A stretch of 64,000 nt of DNA, taken from the NCBI RefSeq assembly GCF_036373705.1, contig NC_089863.1:9993857-10057856 (forward strand), read 5' to 3'. The DNA is from Amia ocellicauda. Lineage: Eukaryota > Chordata > Actinopteri > Amiiformes > Amiidae. The notes beneath the pieces were generated by a model. It did no database searches. It worked only from the letters and a program-made list of their open reading frames with translations, and was not told the DNA's origin. A program made the translations under genes and the position numbers. Position 1 is the stretch's first letter. Each line of letters starts with the position of its first letter. This document shows positions 22,765 through 49,359 of the stretch, in pieces.

Positions 22765-24175
22765 CCCTCTCTCCGGGGCGCTCTGGGGGTCCCGGGCCGC
22801 ACAGTTGATGGTTTCCCTGGCGACGTGTCTTCGGAACCAGCCCGAAGGAGAAACGAGTCTGTCCGATGTCTGTCCGATGTCTGTCCGATCTGTCTGCGGG
22901 GACTCCCCTCTCGGCTTAAGGTGATTCAAGTTTTCAATCGTGCGCTCAACCCGTACACGTTACAATCACTATGGCTGCCGAAAACACACACAACTGTCTC
23001 TACACTACACACGCCAGCCCCCCAGGCTCTCTATATTAAAGGCAACTGTACTGCCACACACATTATGATTTACAAACTGACTCTACAGGAAAGAGAATTC
23101 AAGCGCCACATTAATACATCTTTCGAATTACATTTAAAAAAGAAAAGGAAAAAAGAGAGCAATCGTGCTGAAAATGACAGGGTATTCCGCTGGTGTACAA
23201 GTGTCTTTCTTGTTAGTTCCTCCCAGTTGGTTGAATATATAATAGGATCTATAACTGAGTTCTTGGGATGAGTCCAGAGGTCCAGCTGCGGATTGACTGG
23301 ACGGTTTCAGGACGACACGCAACTCACTCTGACCAGGTAGATTTAAACTTTTTGAGTGTGTCCCTCCCTGTTTCTCTCTCTCTCTCTCTCTCTGAGTCAG
23401 ACACACCCCCCACTATCACAACACAGCACACCCGTTCAACCTGCTCTGTTAACAGGGCACTGAGAGTGTGTGTGTGTAGTGCAGTACTGTACCACAGAGA
23501 AAAGGACAATAACAAGCACTACAATACATTGCAGTCTAGAACACTGTAGCAGCGCAGTACAGTACAGTAGTCTAGAACACTGCTTTAGAACAGCTAGGAG
23601 TGCAGAATAGAACAGAACAGTCTAGAACACTGCACTTGAGTACAGTGTAGGTGTAGTATAGTACAGTATGGGAGTGTGGTATTGTAGAGTACAATGTAGA
23701 ACAGTGTAGTACAGAGCGGCTGTGTTTGTGTGCAGGATTGTGTGTACAATCACAGCAGGAGGTGCACTGTGAGTCAGTGTGTCTTGGCCCTCAGCAGGCT
23801 GTGCATATCTGCCATAGCCCAGCGCATACCTGCAGCACTGCACCTGTCATTCCCTGAAACCACACATGTTCACACCGGACCCCTCCTTCTATTCACTCCA
23901 GAAACACAAAACAAACAAACCTCTGCTGGCATGACTGTTGCCTCTCAACATAAGCATGTCGCTCTCCTCCGCCCCTCACCTCTCTCTGCAGGAGTCCCGT
24001 CCCCACCCCGATCACACAAAACACCACCCATTCACACCCGCCGCCGCCCTGGTTTCTCTCCCCCTTTCTAACACGCCCGGCCGGGTGCCGCTGATCCGGT
24101 GGAGCCGCATTCCGGTCCTGAGACAACGTCTGAGAGACAGAGACACTTGCTCAACAGGACAGGCCTGTTCCCCTC
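22765..24175. other. region upstream of LPCAT4
   Basis: Includes the LPCAT4 5' UTR and presumably its promoter just above 22765, where a GTCTGTCCGAT triplet repeat lies at 22858-22891. Further up there is mixed sequence with TACAGT-rich stretches (23530-23720) and a GC-richer patch at 23990-24115. No gene recognised. Confidence 0.45.
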
Positions 24176-27100
24176 TCTCTCTGTGCAGTGTTAATGTGCT
24201 GTAGTGTTCAGTGTGTCTGTATTAACCCTCTCTCTCTCAGTGCAGTGTTAATGTGCTGTAGTGTTCAGTCAGTGTCTGTATTAACCCTCTCTCTCTGAGT
24301 GCAGTGTTAATGTGCTGTAGTGTTCAGTCAGTGTGTCTGTATTAACCCTCTCTCTCTCAGTGCAGTGTTAATGTGCTGTAGTGTTCAGTGTGTCTGTATT
24401 AACCCTCTCTCTCTCAGTGCAGTGTTAATGTGCTGTAGTGTTCAGTCAGTCAGTGTGTCTGTATTAACCCTCTCTCTCTCAGTGCAGTGTTAATGTGCTG
24501 TAGTGTTCAGTCAGTGTCTGTATTAACCCTCTCTCTCAGTGCAGTGTTAATGTGCTGTAGTGTTCAGTGTGTCTGTATTAACCCTCTCTCTCTCAGTGCA
24601 GTGTTAATGTGCTGTAGTGTTCAGTCAGTGTCTGTATTAACCCTCTCTCTCAGTGCAGTGTTAATGTGCTGTAGTGTTCAGTGTGTCTGTATTAACCCTC
24701 TCTCTCTCAGTGCAGTGTTAATGTGCTGTAGTGTTCAGTCAGTGTGTCTGTATTAACCCTCTCTCTCTCAGTGCAGTGTTAATGTGCTGTAGTGTTCAGT
24801 CAGTGTGTCTGTATAAACCCTCTCTCTCTCAGTGCAGTGTTAATGTGCTGTAGTGTTCAGTCAGTGTGTCTGTATTAACCCTCTCTCTCTCAGTGCAGTG
24901 TTAATGTGCTGTAGTGTTCAGTCAGTGTGTCTGTATTAACCCTCTCTCTCTCAGTGCAGTGTTAATGTGCTGTAGTGTTCAGTCAGTGTGTCTGTATTAA
25001 CCCTCTCTCTCTCAGTGCAGTGTTAATGTGCTGTAGTGTTCAGTCAGTGTGTCTGTATTAACCCTCTCTCTCTCAGTGCAGTGTTAATGTGCTGTAGTGT
25101 TCAGTCAGTGTGTCTGTATTAACCCTCTCTCTCTCAGTGCAGTGTTAATGTGCTGTAGTGTTCAGTCAGTGTGTCTGTATTAACCCTCTCTCTCTCAGTG
25201 CAGTGTTAATGTGCTGTAGTGTTCAGTCAGTGTGTCTGTATTAACCCTCTCTCTCTCAGTGCAGTGTTAATGTGCTGTAGTGTTCAGTCAGTCAGTGTGT
25301 CTGTATTAACCCTCTCTCTCAGTGCAGTGTTAATGTGCTGTAGTGTTCAGTCAGTCAGTGTGTCTGTATTAACCCTCTCTCTCTGTGCAGTGTTAATGTG
25401 CTGTAGTGTCCAGTCAGTGTGTCTGTATTAACCCTCTCTCTCAGTGCAGTGTTAATGTGCTGTAGTGTTCAGTCAGTGCGTCTGTATTAACCCTCTCTCT
25501 CTCAGTGCAGTGTTAATGTGCTGTAGTGTTCAGTCAGTGTGTCTGTATTAACCCTCTCTCTCTCAGTGCAGTGTTAATGTGCTGTAGTGTTCAGTCAGTG
25601 TGTCTGTATTAACCCTCTCTCTCTCAGTGCAGTGTTAATGTGCTGTAGTGTTCAGTCAGTGTGTCTGTATTAACCCTCTCTCTCTCAGTGCAGTGTTAAT
25701 GTGCTGTAGTGTTCTGTCAGTCAGTGTGTCTGTATTAACCCTCTCTCTCAGTGCAGTGTTAATGTGCTGTAGTGTTCAGTCAGTCAGTGTGTCTGTATTA
25801 ACCCTCTCTCTCTGTGCAGTGTTAATGTGCTGTAGTGTCCAGTCAGTGTGTCTGTATTAACCCTCTCTCTCAGTGCAGTGTTAATGTGCTGTAGTGTTCA
25901 GTCAGTGCGTCTGTATTAACCCTCTCTCTCTCAGTGCAGTGTTAATGTGCTGTAGTGTTCAGTCAGTGTGTCTGTATTAACCCTCTCTCTCTCAGTGCAG
26001 TGTTAATGTGCTGTAGTGTTCAGTCAGTGTGTCTGTATTAACCCTCTCTCTCTCAGTGCAGTGTTAATGTGCTGTAGTGTTCAGTCAGTGTGTCTGTATT
26101 AACCCTCTCTCTCTCAGTGCAGTGTTAATGTGCTGTAGTGTTCAGTCAGTGTGTCTGTATTAACCCTCTCTCTCTCAGTGCAGTGTTAATGTGCTGTAGT
26201 GTTCAGTCAGTGTGTCTGTATTAACCCTCTCTCTCTCAGTGCAGTGTTAATGTGCTGTAGTGTTCAGTCAGTCAGTGTGTCTGTATTAACCCTCTCTCTC
26301 AGTGCAGTGTTAATGTGCTGTAGTGTTCAGTCAGTGTGTCTGTATTAACCCTCTCTCTCTCAGTGCAGTGTTAATGTGCTGTAGTGTTCAGTCAGTGTGT
26401 CTGTATTAACCCTCTCTCTCTCAGTGCAGTGTTAATGTGCTGTAGTGTTCAGTCAGTGTGTCTGTATTAACCCTCTCTCTCTCAGTGCAGTGTTAATGTG
26501 CTGTAGTGTTCAGTCAGTGTGTCTGTATTAACCCTCTCTCTCTCAGTGCAGTGTTAATGTGCTGTAGTGTTCAGTCAGTGTGTCTGTATTAACCCTCTCT
26601 CTCTCAGTGCAGTGTTAATGTGCTGTAGTGTCCAGTCAGTGTGTCTGTATTAACCCTCTCTCTCTCAGTGCAGTGTTAATGTGCTGTAGTGTTCAGTCAG
26701 TCAGTGTGTCTGTATTAACCCTCTCTCTCAGTGCAGTGTTAATGTGCTGTAGTGTTCAGTCAGTCAGTGTGTCTGTATTAACCCTCTCTCTCTGTGCAGT
26801 GTTAATGTGCTGTAGTGTCCAGTCAGTGTGTCTGTATTAACCCTCTCTCTCAGTGCAGTGTTAATGTGCTGTAGTGTTCAGTCAGTGTGTCTGTATTAAC
26901 CCTCTCTCTCTCAGTGCAGTGTTAATGTGCTGTAGTGTTCAGTCAGTGTGTCTGTATTAACCCTCTCTCTCTCAGTGCAGTGTTAATGTGCTGTAGTGTT
27001 CAGTCAGTGTGTCTGTATTAACCCTCTCTCTCTCTGTGCAGTGTTAATGTGCTGTAGTGTCCAGTCAGTGTGTCTGTATTAACCATCTCTCTCAGTGCAG

Positions 27101-30100
27101 TGTTAATGTGCTGTAGTGTTCAGTCAGTGTGTCTGTATTAACCCTCTCTCTCTCAGTGCAGTGTTAATGTGCTGTAGTGTTCAGTCAGTCAGTGTGTCTG
27201 TATTAACCCTCTCTCTCTCAGTGCAGTGTTAATGTACTGTAGTGTTCAGTCAGTGTGTCTGTATTAACCCTCTCTCTCTCAGTGCAGTGTTAATGTGCTG
27301 TAGTGTTCAGTCAGTGTGTCTGTATTAACCCTCTCTCTCTCAGTGCAGTGTTAATGTGCTGTAGTGTCCAGTCAGTGTGTCTGTATTAACCCTCTCTCTC
27401 AGTGCAGTGTTAATGTGCTGTAGTGTTCAGTCAGTGCGTCTGTATTAACCCTCTCTCTCAGTGCAGTGTTAATGTGCTGTAGTGTTCAGTCAGTCAGTGT
27501 GTCTGTATTAACCCTCTCTCTCTCAGTGCAGTGTTAATGTAGTGTAGTGTTCAGTCAGTGTGTCTGTATTAACCCTCTCTCTCTCAGTGCAGTGTTAATG
27601 TGCTGTAGTGTTCAGTCAGTGTGTCTGTATTAACCCTCTCTCTCTCAGTGCAGTGTTAATGTGCTGTAGTGTTCAGTGTGTCTGTATTAACCCTCTCTCT
27701 CTCAGTGCAGTGTTAATGTGCTGTAGTGTTCAGTCAGTCAGTGTGTCTGTATTAACCCTCTCTCTCTCAGTGCAGTGTTAATGTGCTGTAGTGTCCAGTC
27801 AGTGTGTCTGTATTAACCCTCTCTCTCTCAGTGCAGTGTTAATGTGCTGTAGTGTTCAGTCAGTGTGTCTGTATTAACCCTCTCTCTCTCAGTGCAGTGT
27901 TAATGTGCTGTAGTGTTCAGTCAGTGTCTGTATTAACCCTCTCTCTCTCAGTGCAGTGTTAATGTGCTGTAGTGTTCAGTCAGTCAGTGTGTCTGTATTA
28001 ACCCTCTCTCTCTCTCAGTGCAGTGTTAATGTGCTGTAGTGTTCAGTCAGTGTGTCTGTATTAACCCTCTCTCTCTCAGTGCAGTGTTAATGTGCTGTAG
28101 TGTTCAGTCAGTCAGTGTGTCTGTATTAACCCTCTCTCTCTCAGTGCAGTGTTAATGTAGTGTAGTGTTCAGTCAGTGTGTCTGTATTAACCCTCTCTCT
28201 CTCAGTGCAGTGTTAATGTGCTGTAGTGTTCAGTGTGTCTGTATTAACCCTCTCTCTCAGTGCAGTGTTAATGTGCTGTAGTGTTCAGTCAGTCAGTGTG
28301 TCTGTATTAACCCTCTCTCTCTCAGTGCAGTGTTAATGTAGTGTAGTGTTCAGTCAGTGTGTCTGTATTAACCCTCTCTCTCTCAGTGCAGTGTTAATGT
28401 GCTGTAGTGTTCAGTCAGTGTGTCTGTATTAACCCTCTCTCTCTCAGTGCAGTGTTAATGTGCTGTAGTGTCCAGTCAGTGTGTCTGTATTAACCCTCTC
28501 TCTCTCAGTGCAGTGTTAATGTGCTGTAGTGTTCAGTCAGTGTGTCTGTATTAACCCCCTCTCTCTCAGTGCAGTGTTAATGTGCTGTAGTGTCCAGTCA
28601 GTGTGTCTGTATTAACCCTCTCTCTCTCAGTGCAGTGTTAATGTGCTGTAGTGTTCAGTCAGTGTGTCTGTATTAACCCTCTCTCTCTCAGTGCAGTGTT
28701 AATGTGCTGTAGTGTCCAGTCAGTCAGTGTGTCTGTATTAACCCTCTCTCTCTCAGTGCAGTGTTAATGTGCTGTAGTGTTCAGTCAGTCAGTGTCTGTA
28801 TTAACCCTCTCTCTCTCAGTGCAGTGTTAATGTGCTGTAGTGTTCAGTCAGTCAGTGTGTCTGTATTAACCCTCTCTCTCTCAGTGCAGTGTTAATGTGC
28901 TGTAGTGTTCAGTGTGTCTGTATTAACCCTCTCTCTCTCAGTGCAGTGTTAATGTGCTGTAGTGTTCAGTCAGTCAGTGTGTCTGTATTAACCCTCTCTC
29001 TCTCAGTGCAGTGTTAATGTACTGTAGTGTTCAGTCAGTGTGTCTGTATTAACCCTCTCTCTCTCAGTGCAGTGTTAATGTGCTGTAGTGTTCAGTGTGT
29101 CTGTATTAACCCTCTCTCTCTCAGTGCAGTGTTAATGTGCTGTAGTGTCCAGTCAGTGTGTCTGTATTAACCCTCTCTCTCAGTGCAGTGTTAATGTGCT
29201 GTAGTGTTCAGTGTGTCTGTATTAACCCTCTCTCTCTCAGTGCAGTGTTAATGTGCTGTAGTGTTCAGTCAGTCAGTGTGTCTGTATTAACCCTCTCTCT
29301 CAGTGCAGTGTTAATGTGCTGTAGTGTTCAGTCAGTGTGTCTGTATTAACCCTCTCTCTCTCAGTGCAGTGTTAATGTGCTGTAGTGTCCAGTCAGTGTG
29401 TCTGTATTAACCCTCTCTCTCTCAGTGCAGTGTTAATGTGCTGTAGTGTTCAGTCAGTGTGTCTGTATTAACCCTCTCTCTCAGTGCAGTGTTAATGTGC
29501 TGTAGTGTTCAGTCAGTGTGTCTGTATTAACCCTCTCTCTCTCAGTGCAGTGTTAATGTGCTGTAGTGTTCAGTCAGTGTGTCTGTATTAACCCTCTCTC
29601 TCTCAGTGCAGTGTTAATGTGCTGTAGTGTTCAGTCAGTCAGTGTGTCTGTATTAACCCTCTCTCTCTCAGTGCAGTGTTAATGTGCTGTAGTGTTCAGT
29701 GTGTCTGTATTAACCCTCTCTCTCTCAGTGCAGTGTTAATGTGCTGTAGTGTTCAGTGTGTCTGTATTAACCCTCTCTCTCTCAGTGCAGTGTTAATGTG
29801 CTGTAGTGTTCAGTCAGTCAGTGTGTCTGTATTAACCCTCTCTCTCTCTCAGTGCAGTGTTAATGTGCTGTAGTGTTCAGTCAGTGTGTCTGTATTAACC
29901 CTCTCTCTCTCAGTGCAGTGTTAATGTGCTGTAGTGTTCAGTGTGTCTGTATTAACCCTCTCTCTCTCAGTGCAGTGTTAATGTGCTGTAGTGTTCAGTC
30001 AGTGTGTCTGTATTAACCCTCTCTCTCTCAGTGCAGTGTTAATGTGCTGTAGTGTTCAGTCAGTGTGTCTGTATTAACCCTCTCTCTCTCAGTGCAGTGT

Positions 30101-32168
30101 TAATGTGCTGTAGTGTTCAGTGTGTCTGTATTAACCCTCTCTCTCAGTGCAGTGTTAATGTGCTGTAGTGTCCAGTCAGTCAGTGTGTCTGTATTAACCC
30201 TCTCTCTCTCAGTGCAGTGTTAATGTGCTGTAGTGTTCAGTCAGTGTGTCTGTATTAACCCTCTCTCTCTCAGTGCAGTGTTAATGTGCTGTAGTGTTCA
30301 GTCAGTGTGTCTGTATTAACCCTCTCTCTCTCAGTGCAGTGTTAATGTGCTGTAGTGTTCAGTGTGTCTGTATTAACCCTCTCTCTCAGTGCAGTGTTAA
30401 TGTGCTGTAGTGTCCAGTCAGTCAGTGTGTCTGTATTAACCCTCTCTCTCTCAGTGCAGTGTTAATGTGCTGTAGTGTTCAGTCAGTCAGTGTCTGTATT
30501 AACCCTCTCTCTCTCAGTGCAGTGTTAATGTGCTGTAGTGTTCAGTCAGTCAGTGTGTCTGTATTAACCCTCTCTCTCTCTCAGTGCAGTGTTAATGTGC
30601 TGTAGTGTTCAGTGTGTCTGTATTAACCCTCTCTCTCTCAGTGCAGTGTTAATGTGCTGTAGTGTTCAGTCAGTGCGTCTGTATTAACCCTCTCTCTCAG
30701 TGCAGTGTTAATGTGCTGTAGTGTTCAGTCAGTCAGTGTGTCTGTATTAACCCTCTCTCTCTCAGTGCAGTGTTAATGTACTGTAGTGTTCAGTCAGTGT
30801 GTCTGTATTAACCCTCACTCTCAGTGCAGTGTTAATGTGCTGTAGTGTTCAGTCAGTCAGTGTGTCTGTATTAACCCTCTCTCTCTCAGTGCAGTGTTAA
30901 TGTACTGTAGTGTTCAGTCAGTGTGTCTGTATTAACCCTCTCTCTCTCAGTGCAGTGTTAATGTGCTGTAGTGTTCAGTCAGTGCGTCTGTATTAACCCT
31001 CTCTCTCTCAGTGCAGTGTTAATGTGCTGTAGTGTTCAGTCAGTGTGTCTGTATTAACCCTCTCTCTCTCAGTGCAGTGTTAATGTGCTGTAGTGTCCAG
31101 TCAGTGTGTCTGTATTAACCCTCTCTCTCTCAGTGCAGTGTTAATGTGCTGTAGTGTTCAGTCAGTGTGTCTGTATTAACCCTCTCTCTCTCAGTGCAGT
31201 GTTAATGTGCTGTAGTGTTCAGTGTGTCTGTATTAACCCTCTCTCTCTCAGTGCAGTGTTAATGTGCTGTAGTGTTCAGTCAGTCAGTGTGTCTGTATTA
31301 ACCCTCTCTCTCTCAGTGCAGTGTTAATGTGCTGTAGTGTTCAGTGTGTCTGTATTAACCCTCTCTCTCTCAGTGCAGTGTTAATGTGCTGTAGTGTTCA
31401 GTCAGTGTGTCTGTATTAACCCTCTCTCTCTCAGTGCAGTGTTAATGTGCTGTAGTGTTCAGTCAGTGTGTCTGTATTAACCCTCTCTCTCTCAGTGCAG
31501 TGTTAATGTGCTGTAGTGTTCAGTCAGTGTGTCTTTATTAACCCTCTCTCTCTCAGTGCAGTGTTAATGTGCTGTAGTGTTCAGTCAGTGTGTCTGTATT
31601 AACCCTCTCTCTCTCAGTGCAGTGTTAATGTGCTGTAGTGTTCAGTGTGTCTGTATTAACCCTCTCTCTCTCAGTGCAGTGTTAATGTGCTGTAGTGTTC
31701 AGTCAGTCAGTGTGTCTGTATTAACCCTCTCTCTCTCAGTGCAGTGTTAATGTGCTGTAGTGTTCAGTCAGTCAGTGTGTCTGTATTAACCCTCTCTCTC
31801 TCAGTGCAGTGTTAATGTGCTGTAGTGTTCAGTCAGTGTGTCTGTATTAACCCTCTCTCTCTCAGTGCAGTGTTAATGTGCTGTAGTGTTCAGTCAGTGT
31901 GTCTGTATTAACCCTCTCTCTCTCAGTGCAGTGTTAATGTGCTGTAGTGTTCAGTGTGTCTGTATTAACCCTCTCTCTCTCAGTGCAGTGTTAATGTGCT
32001 GTAGTGTTCAGTGTGTCTGTATTAACCCTCTCTCTCTCAGTGCAGTGTTAATGTGCTGTAGTGTTCAGTCAGTGTGTCTGTATTAACCCTCTCTCTCAGT
32101 GCAGTGTTAATGTGCTGTAGTGTTCAGTGTGTCTGTATTAACCCTCTCTCTCTCAGTGCAGTGTTAAT
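24176..32168 (+). repeat. 8-kb satellite of about 135 splice-acceptor-like units
   Basis: Tandem units of 55-63 bp with consensus CAGTGCAGTGTTAATGTGCT, GTAGTGTTCAGTCAGTGTG, TCTGTATTAACCCTCTCTCTCT. Length differs by loss or gain of CAGT and CT. Variants (TGTCCAG for TGTTCAG, GCGTC for GTGTC) recur in blocks, for example about 429 bp apart around 25,220-25,500 and 25,650-25,930. Each unit on the plus strand holds TATTAAC, an 11-15 base pyrimidine tract and CAG. The array lies between the 3' end of CHD8 and the 5' end of LPCAT4, both on the minus strand. Short frames in it are artefacts. Confidence 0.97.
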
Positions 32169-33666
32169 GGGGTGTCAACAGAGCAGGTGGAACTCCAGAC
32201 AGAGGGAGAGAAAGAACAGAAACATCTACTGTTGACACAGACCCTGTCAGTCATATATACATGCAGAGAGACACGCACACAACACGCCAGCACAGCCCCC
32301 ACTCTGTAGAATGTAGAAGAACACAGCACTGTACACTAAGGGGCACCAATAGAGAGCACAAGCAAGCAGCACCACACTAGTGCACTTGTCCCAATTCAAT
32401 ACTGCAGGCCAGCAGTAGTGTTAGTAGTGCAGAAAACTCTCACTAAAGAAGAGGACAGAGGCACAGCAGTGTGTCAGGAGAGTTTATTTATACTGTTCCC
32501 ACTGTCAGGAGCACACAGCTGAGAGAGAGAGAGACAGAGACAGACACAGAGACAAAGACGGAGAGACAGAAAAACTGCAGATTGCACAGGCAGTCTCCTC
32601 TCTCTGTTTAATACATACAGCACGCCCCCACTCCCACCCCCCGCCCCTCCCAAACACCATCCCCTTGGCACCACTGTACACCCACTAGACCCCCCACCGC
32701 TTTAGACAAACCGCCCTCCCCATTTGTGCCTACCGACCTTATTTACAGATGCCTATTACGCACAATCCCTCCCACCCCAAACACACACACTCACTCATTC
32801 ATTCATTCATTCCCCCAAAAATATCTGGACACCCCCCAGGCCAGAAGAGAAGTCCAGGTCCTTCGTTAATCAATCACAGTCAATTAACCAATTAAATTAA
32901 TTTGAACTGAGAAAGTTCAGGCCCTGGAAAACAACTTAACTGCCTGGGTCTGTCTTTTAAGTAGGTTCCAGAGTATGCCCAGCCCCCCCCCGCACGTCCC
33001 AGGCCAGACTGATGAGTGAGAGGGAGCGGACAGATACCAACTCTTCTCTCTCAATTAGAGGACACCCCCTCCCCCCCGAAGAGACGGCAGCTCAGTGACC
33101 CAGCGCTGCACACAATTCATTTATTCGTTTTGTGAAGGCATTCACTAATTACATCAATTCATTGAAGCAATTAAACAATTAGGATTACACTTTCACGCAA
33201 TTATTACAGATATGACCAGGGAGCTTACGTCATTCATTAATACACCTGCCCCCCCCACCACTCTCTCTCTCCATACGGTGCAGAGTGAGGTCAGTCAGTC
33301 ATTAAAGTCCAGAGAAATGCCCAGGTTTCCACACACACACACACACACACAGAGGGGGACACAACTGTGACACTGTGCGCTATAGTCAGACAGGAGGTTT
33401 GTTGGTCAGTCATTGTGTGTCAGTCAGTTTACAGGATGTTGTGTGTGTGGGGGGGGGTGAGGGGCGGTAACAGAAGCCATTGATTCCAGAACAAAAATAG
33501 AAAGAAAAAAACAACTGAAAAACAAAGGAAGAGTCATGTGACCTCTGGCCACTCGGGGGCTCCAGGACACTCATGATTCGCCCAGCGCGGCCATAATAAA
33601 ATAAAATGGAAAATAATAATATAATAACAATAATAATGGACTCCGCGCGTCTCCAGTCCCGGCAGG
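32169..33666 (-). other. CHD8 3' untranslated region and end
   Basis: No further exon seen after the CHD8 stop. Minus-strand AATAAA signals sit at 32483-32488 and about 33118. The first would give a 3' UTR of roughly 1.2 kb. A CA repeat (33331-33351) and other simple sequence are present. Confidence 0.55.
32483..32488 (-). terminator. candidate CHD8 polyadenylation signal
   Basis: TTTATT on the plus strand, AATAAA on the CHD8 strand, about 1.2 kb after the stop codon. The end of the transcript here would lie about 300 bp from the edge of the 8-kb satellite. Confidence 0.45.
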
Positions 33667-48480
<14,814 letters not shown>

Positions 48481-48560
48481 TTCTGTCTCCTTAAGTTTTA
48501 TATGATGATGATGATGATGATGATGATGATAAAAAAAAAAAAAAAAAAAAAAAAGACAAG
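48481..48560 (-). promoter_or_regulatory. unusual 3' splice site before the CHD8 start codon
   Basis: On the minus strand a run of about 24 T (48531-48554) is followed by seven or eight ATC triplets (48506-48530), then ATATAAAACTTAAG and GAGACAGAA before the ATG at 48480. No AG occurs between the T run and TTAAG, so TTAAG (ending about 48490) is a plausible acceptor for a 5' UTR exon. Both tracts are microsatellites likely to vary between individuals. Confidence 0.45.
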
Positions 48561-48914
48561 TGTTGCTCTCCTGCTGGGGGTCTAGGTTCCCCAGCCCCCT
48601 CCGCAAAAGTCGTTCGCTCTCGAACCCTCTGCCGTTCCGTCGGGCTGCGTGCGTGTCGTTGATGTATTTCCAAATGGAGAATCCTGCAGTGCAGTCCGTC
48701 TGTCTCTCCCTCTCAGGCTGATTCAGGCGCAGTCAGAGAGGGGAGGAGTCAGCTGTGCAGTGCGCTGCCGTCCTCAGTCACTCTTATAGGAAAAGAAGAG
48801 GGGATCAAAACATTAATTATAACAATAAAGATTGCACTGCACTGTAGTTTCACAGTGCTACAAAGCAGAGTCACTGTCACACTGTACTGCACTACAGTCA
48901 CTCACTGTCACACT

Positions 48915-49359
48915 AAGGGTTACATATTGCCGATGATGGTGTGGGGTGCGGTGTGTGCAATTTTTTTCTTAAATATAATAAAGCTGTGCTTAATACCCTA
49001 CAGCTGTGAGAGAAACTAAAACAATTTGTGGAGCGAGACACTGGACTAGGTGTCCGTCGTGTCTTCCACAGCTGTAGCGTAAACATTTCCATAGCAAGCA
49101 TCTCTGAACGAATGCAAGAATATCCCCTGAGAACAGTTCAACTACGTGGAGCCACTTCTTATTCAACATATTGAAAACATATATAAAAAAACACATATTG
49201 GTAAAGCTTTTTCTGTCAAACTAATTGAGGTGTAATAAGGGTTGTACATAAGCAAGTGCTGCGAGAATAAAGTGTCATAAGTGAATAAAGTTCATGTGCA
49301 TTATCGTCAATGACTGTCACTATCGCCGATAGATATTATTGTCTATCGGCACAACCCTA
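48915..49359. mobile_element. hAT-type element at the edge of a minisatellite, 445 bp
   Basis: Ends AAGGGTTACATATTGCCGAT and complement TAGGGTTGTGCCGATAGAC are inverted with substitutions. A perfect 8-bp duplication GTCACACT lies at 48907-48914 and 49360-49367. The duplicated sequence is itself part of the minisatellite unit, so the element entered the array border. Confidence 0.82.

Noticed and set aside
24487-32086. Short plus-strand frames of 60-90 codons repeating [10 protein letters not shown]
   Set aside because: Products of the satellite unit; they have no independent support.
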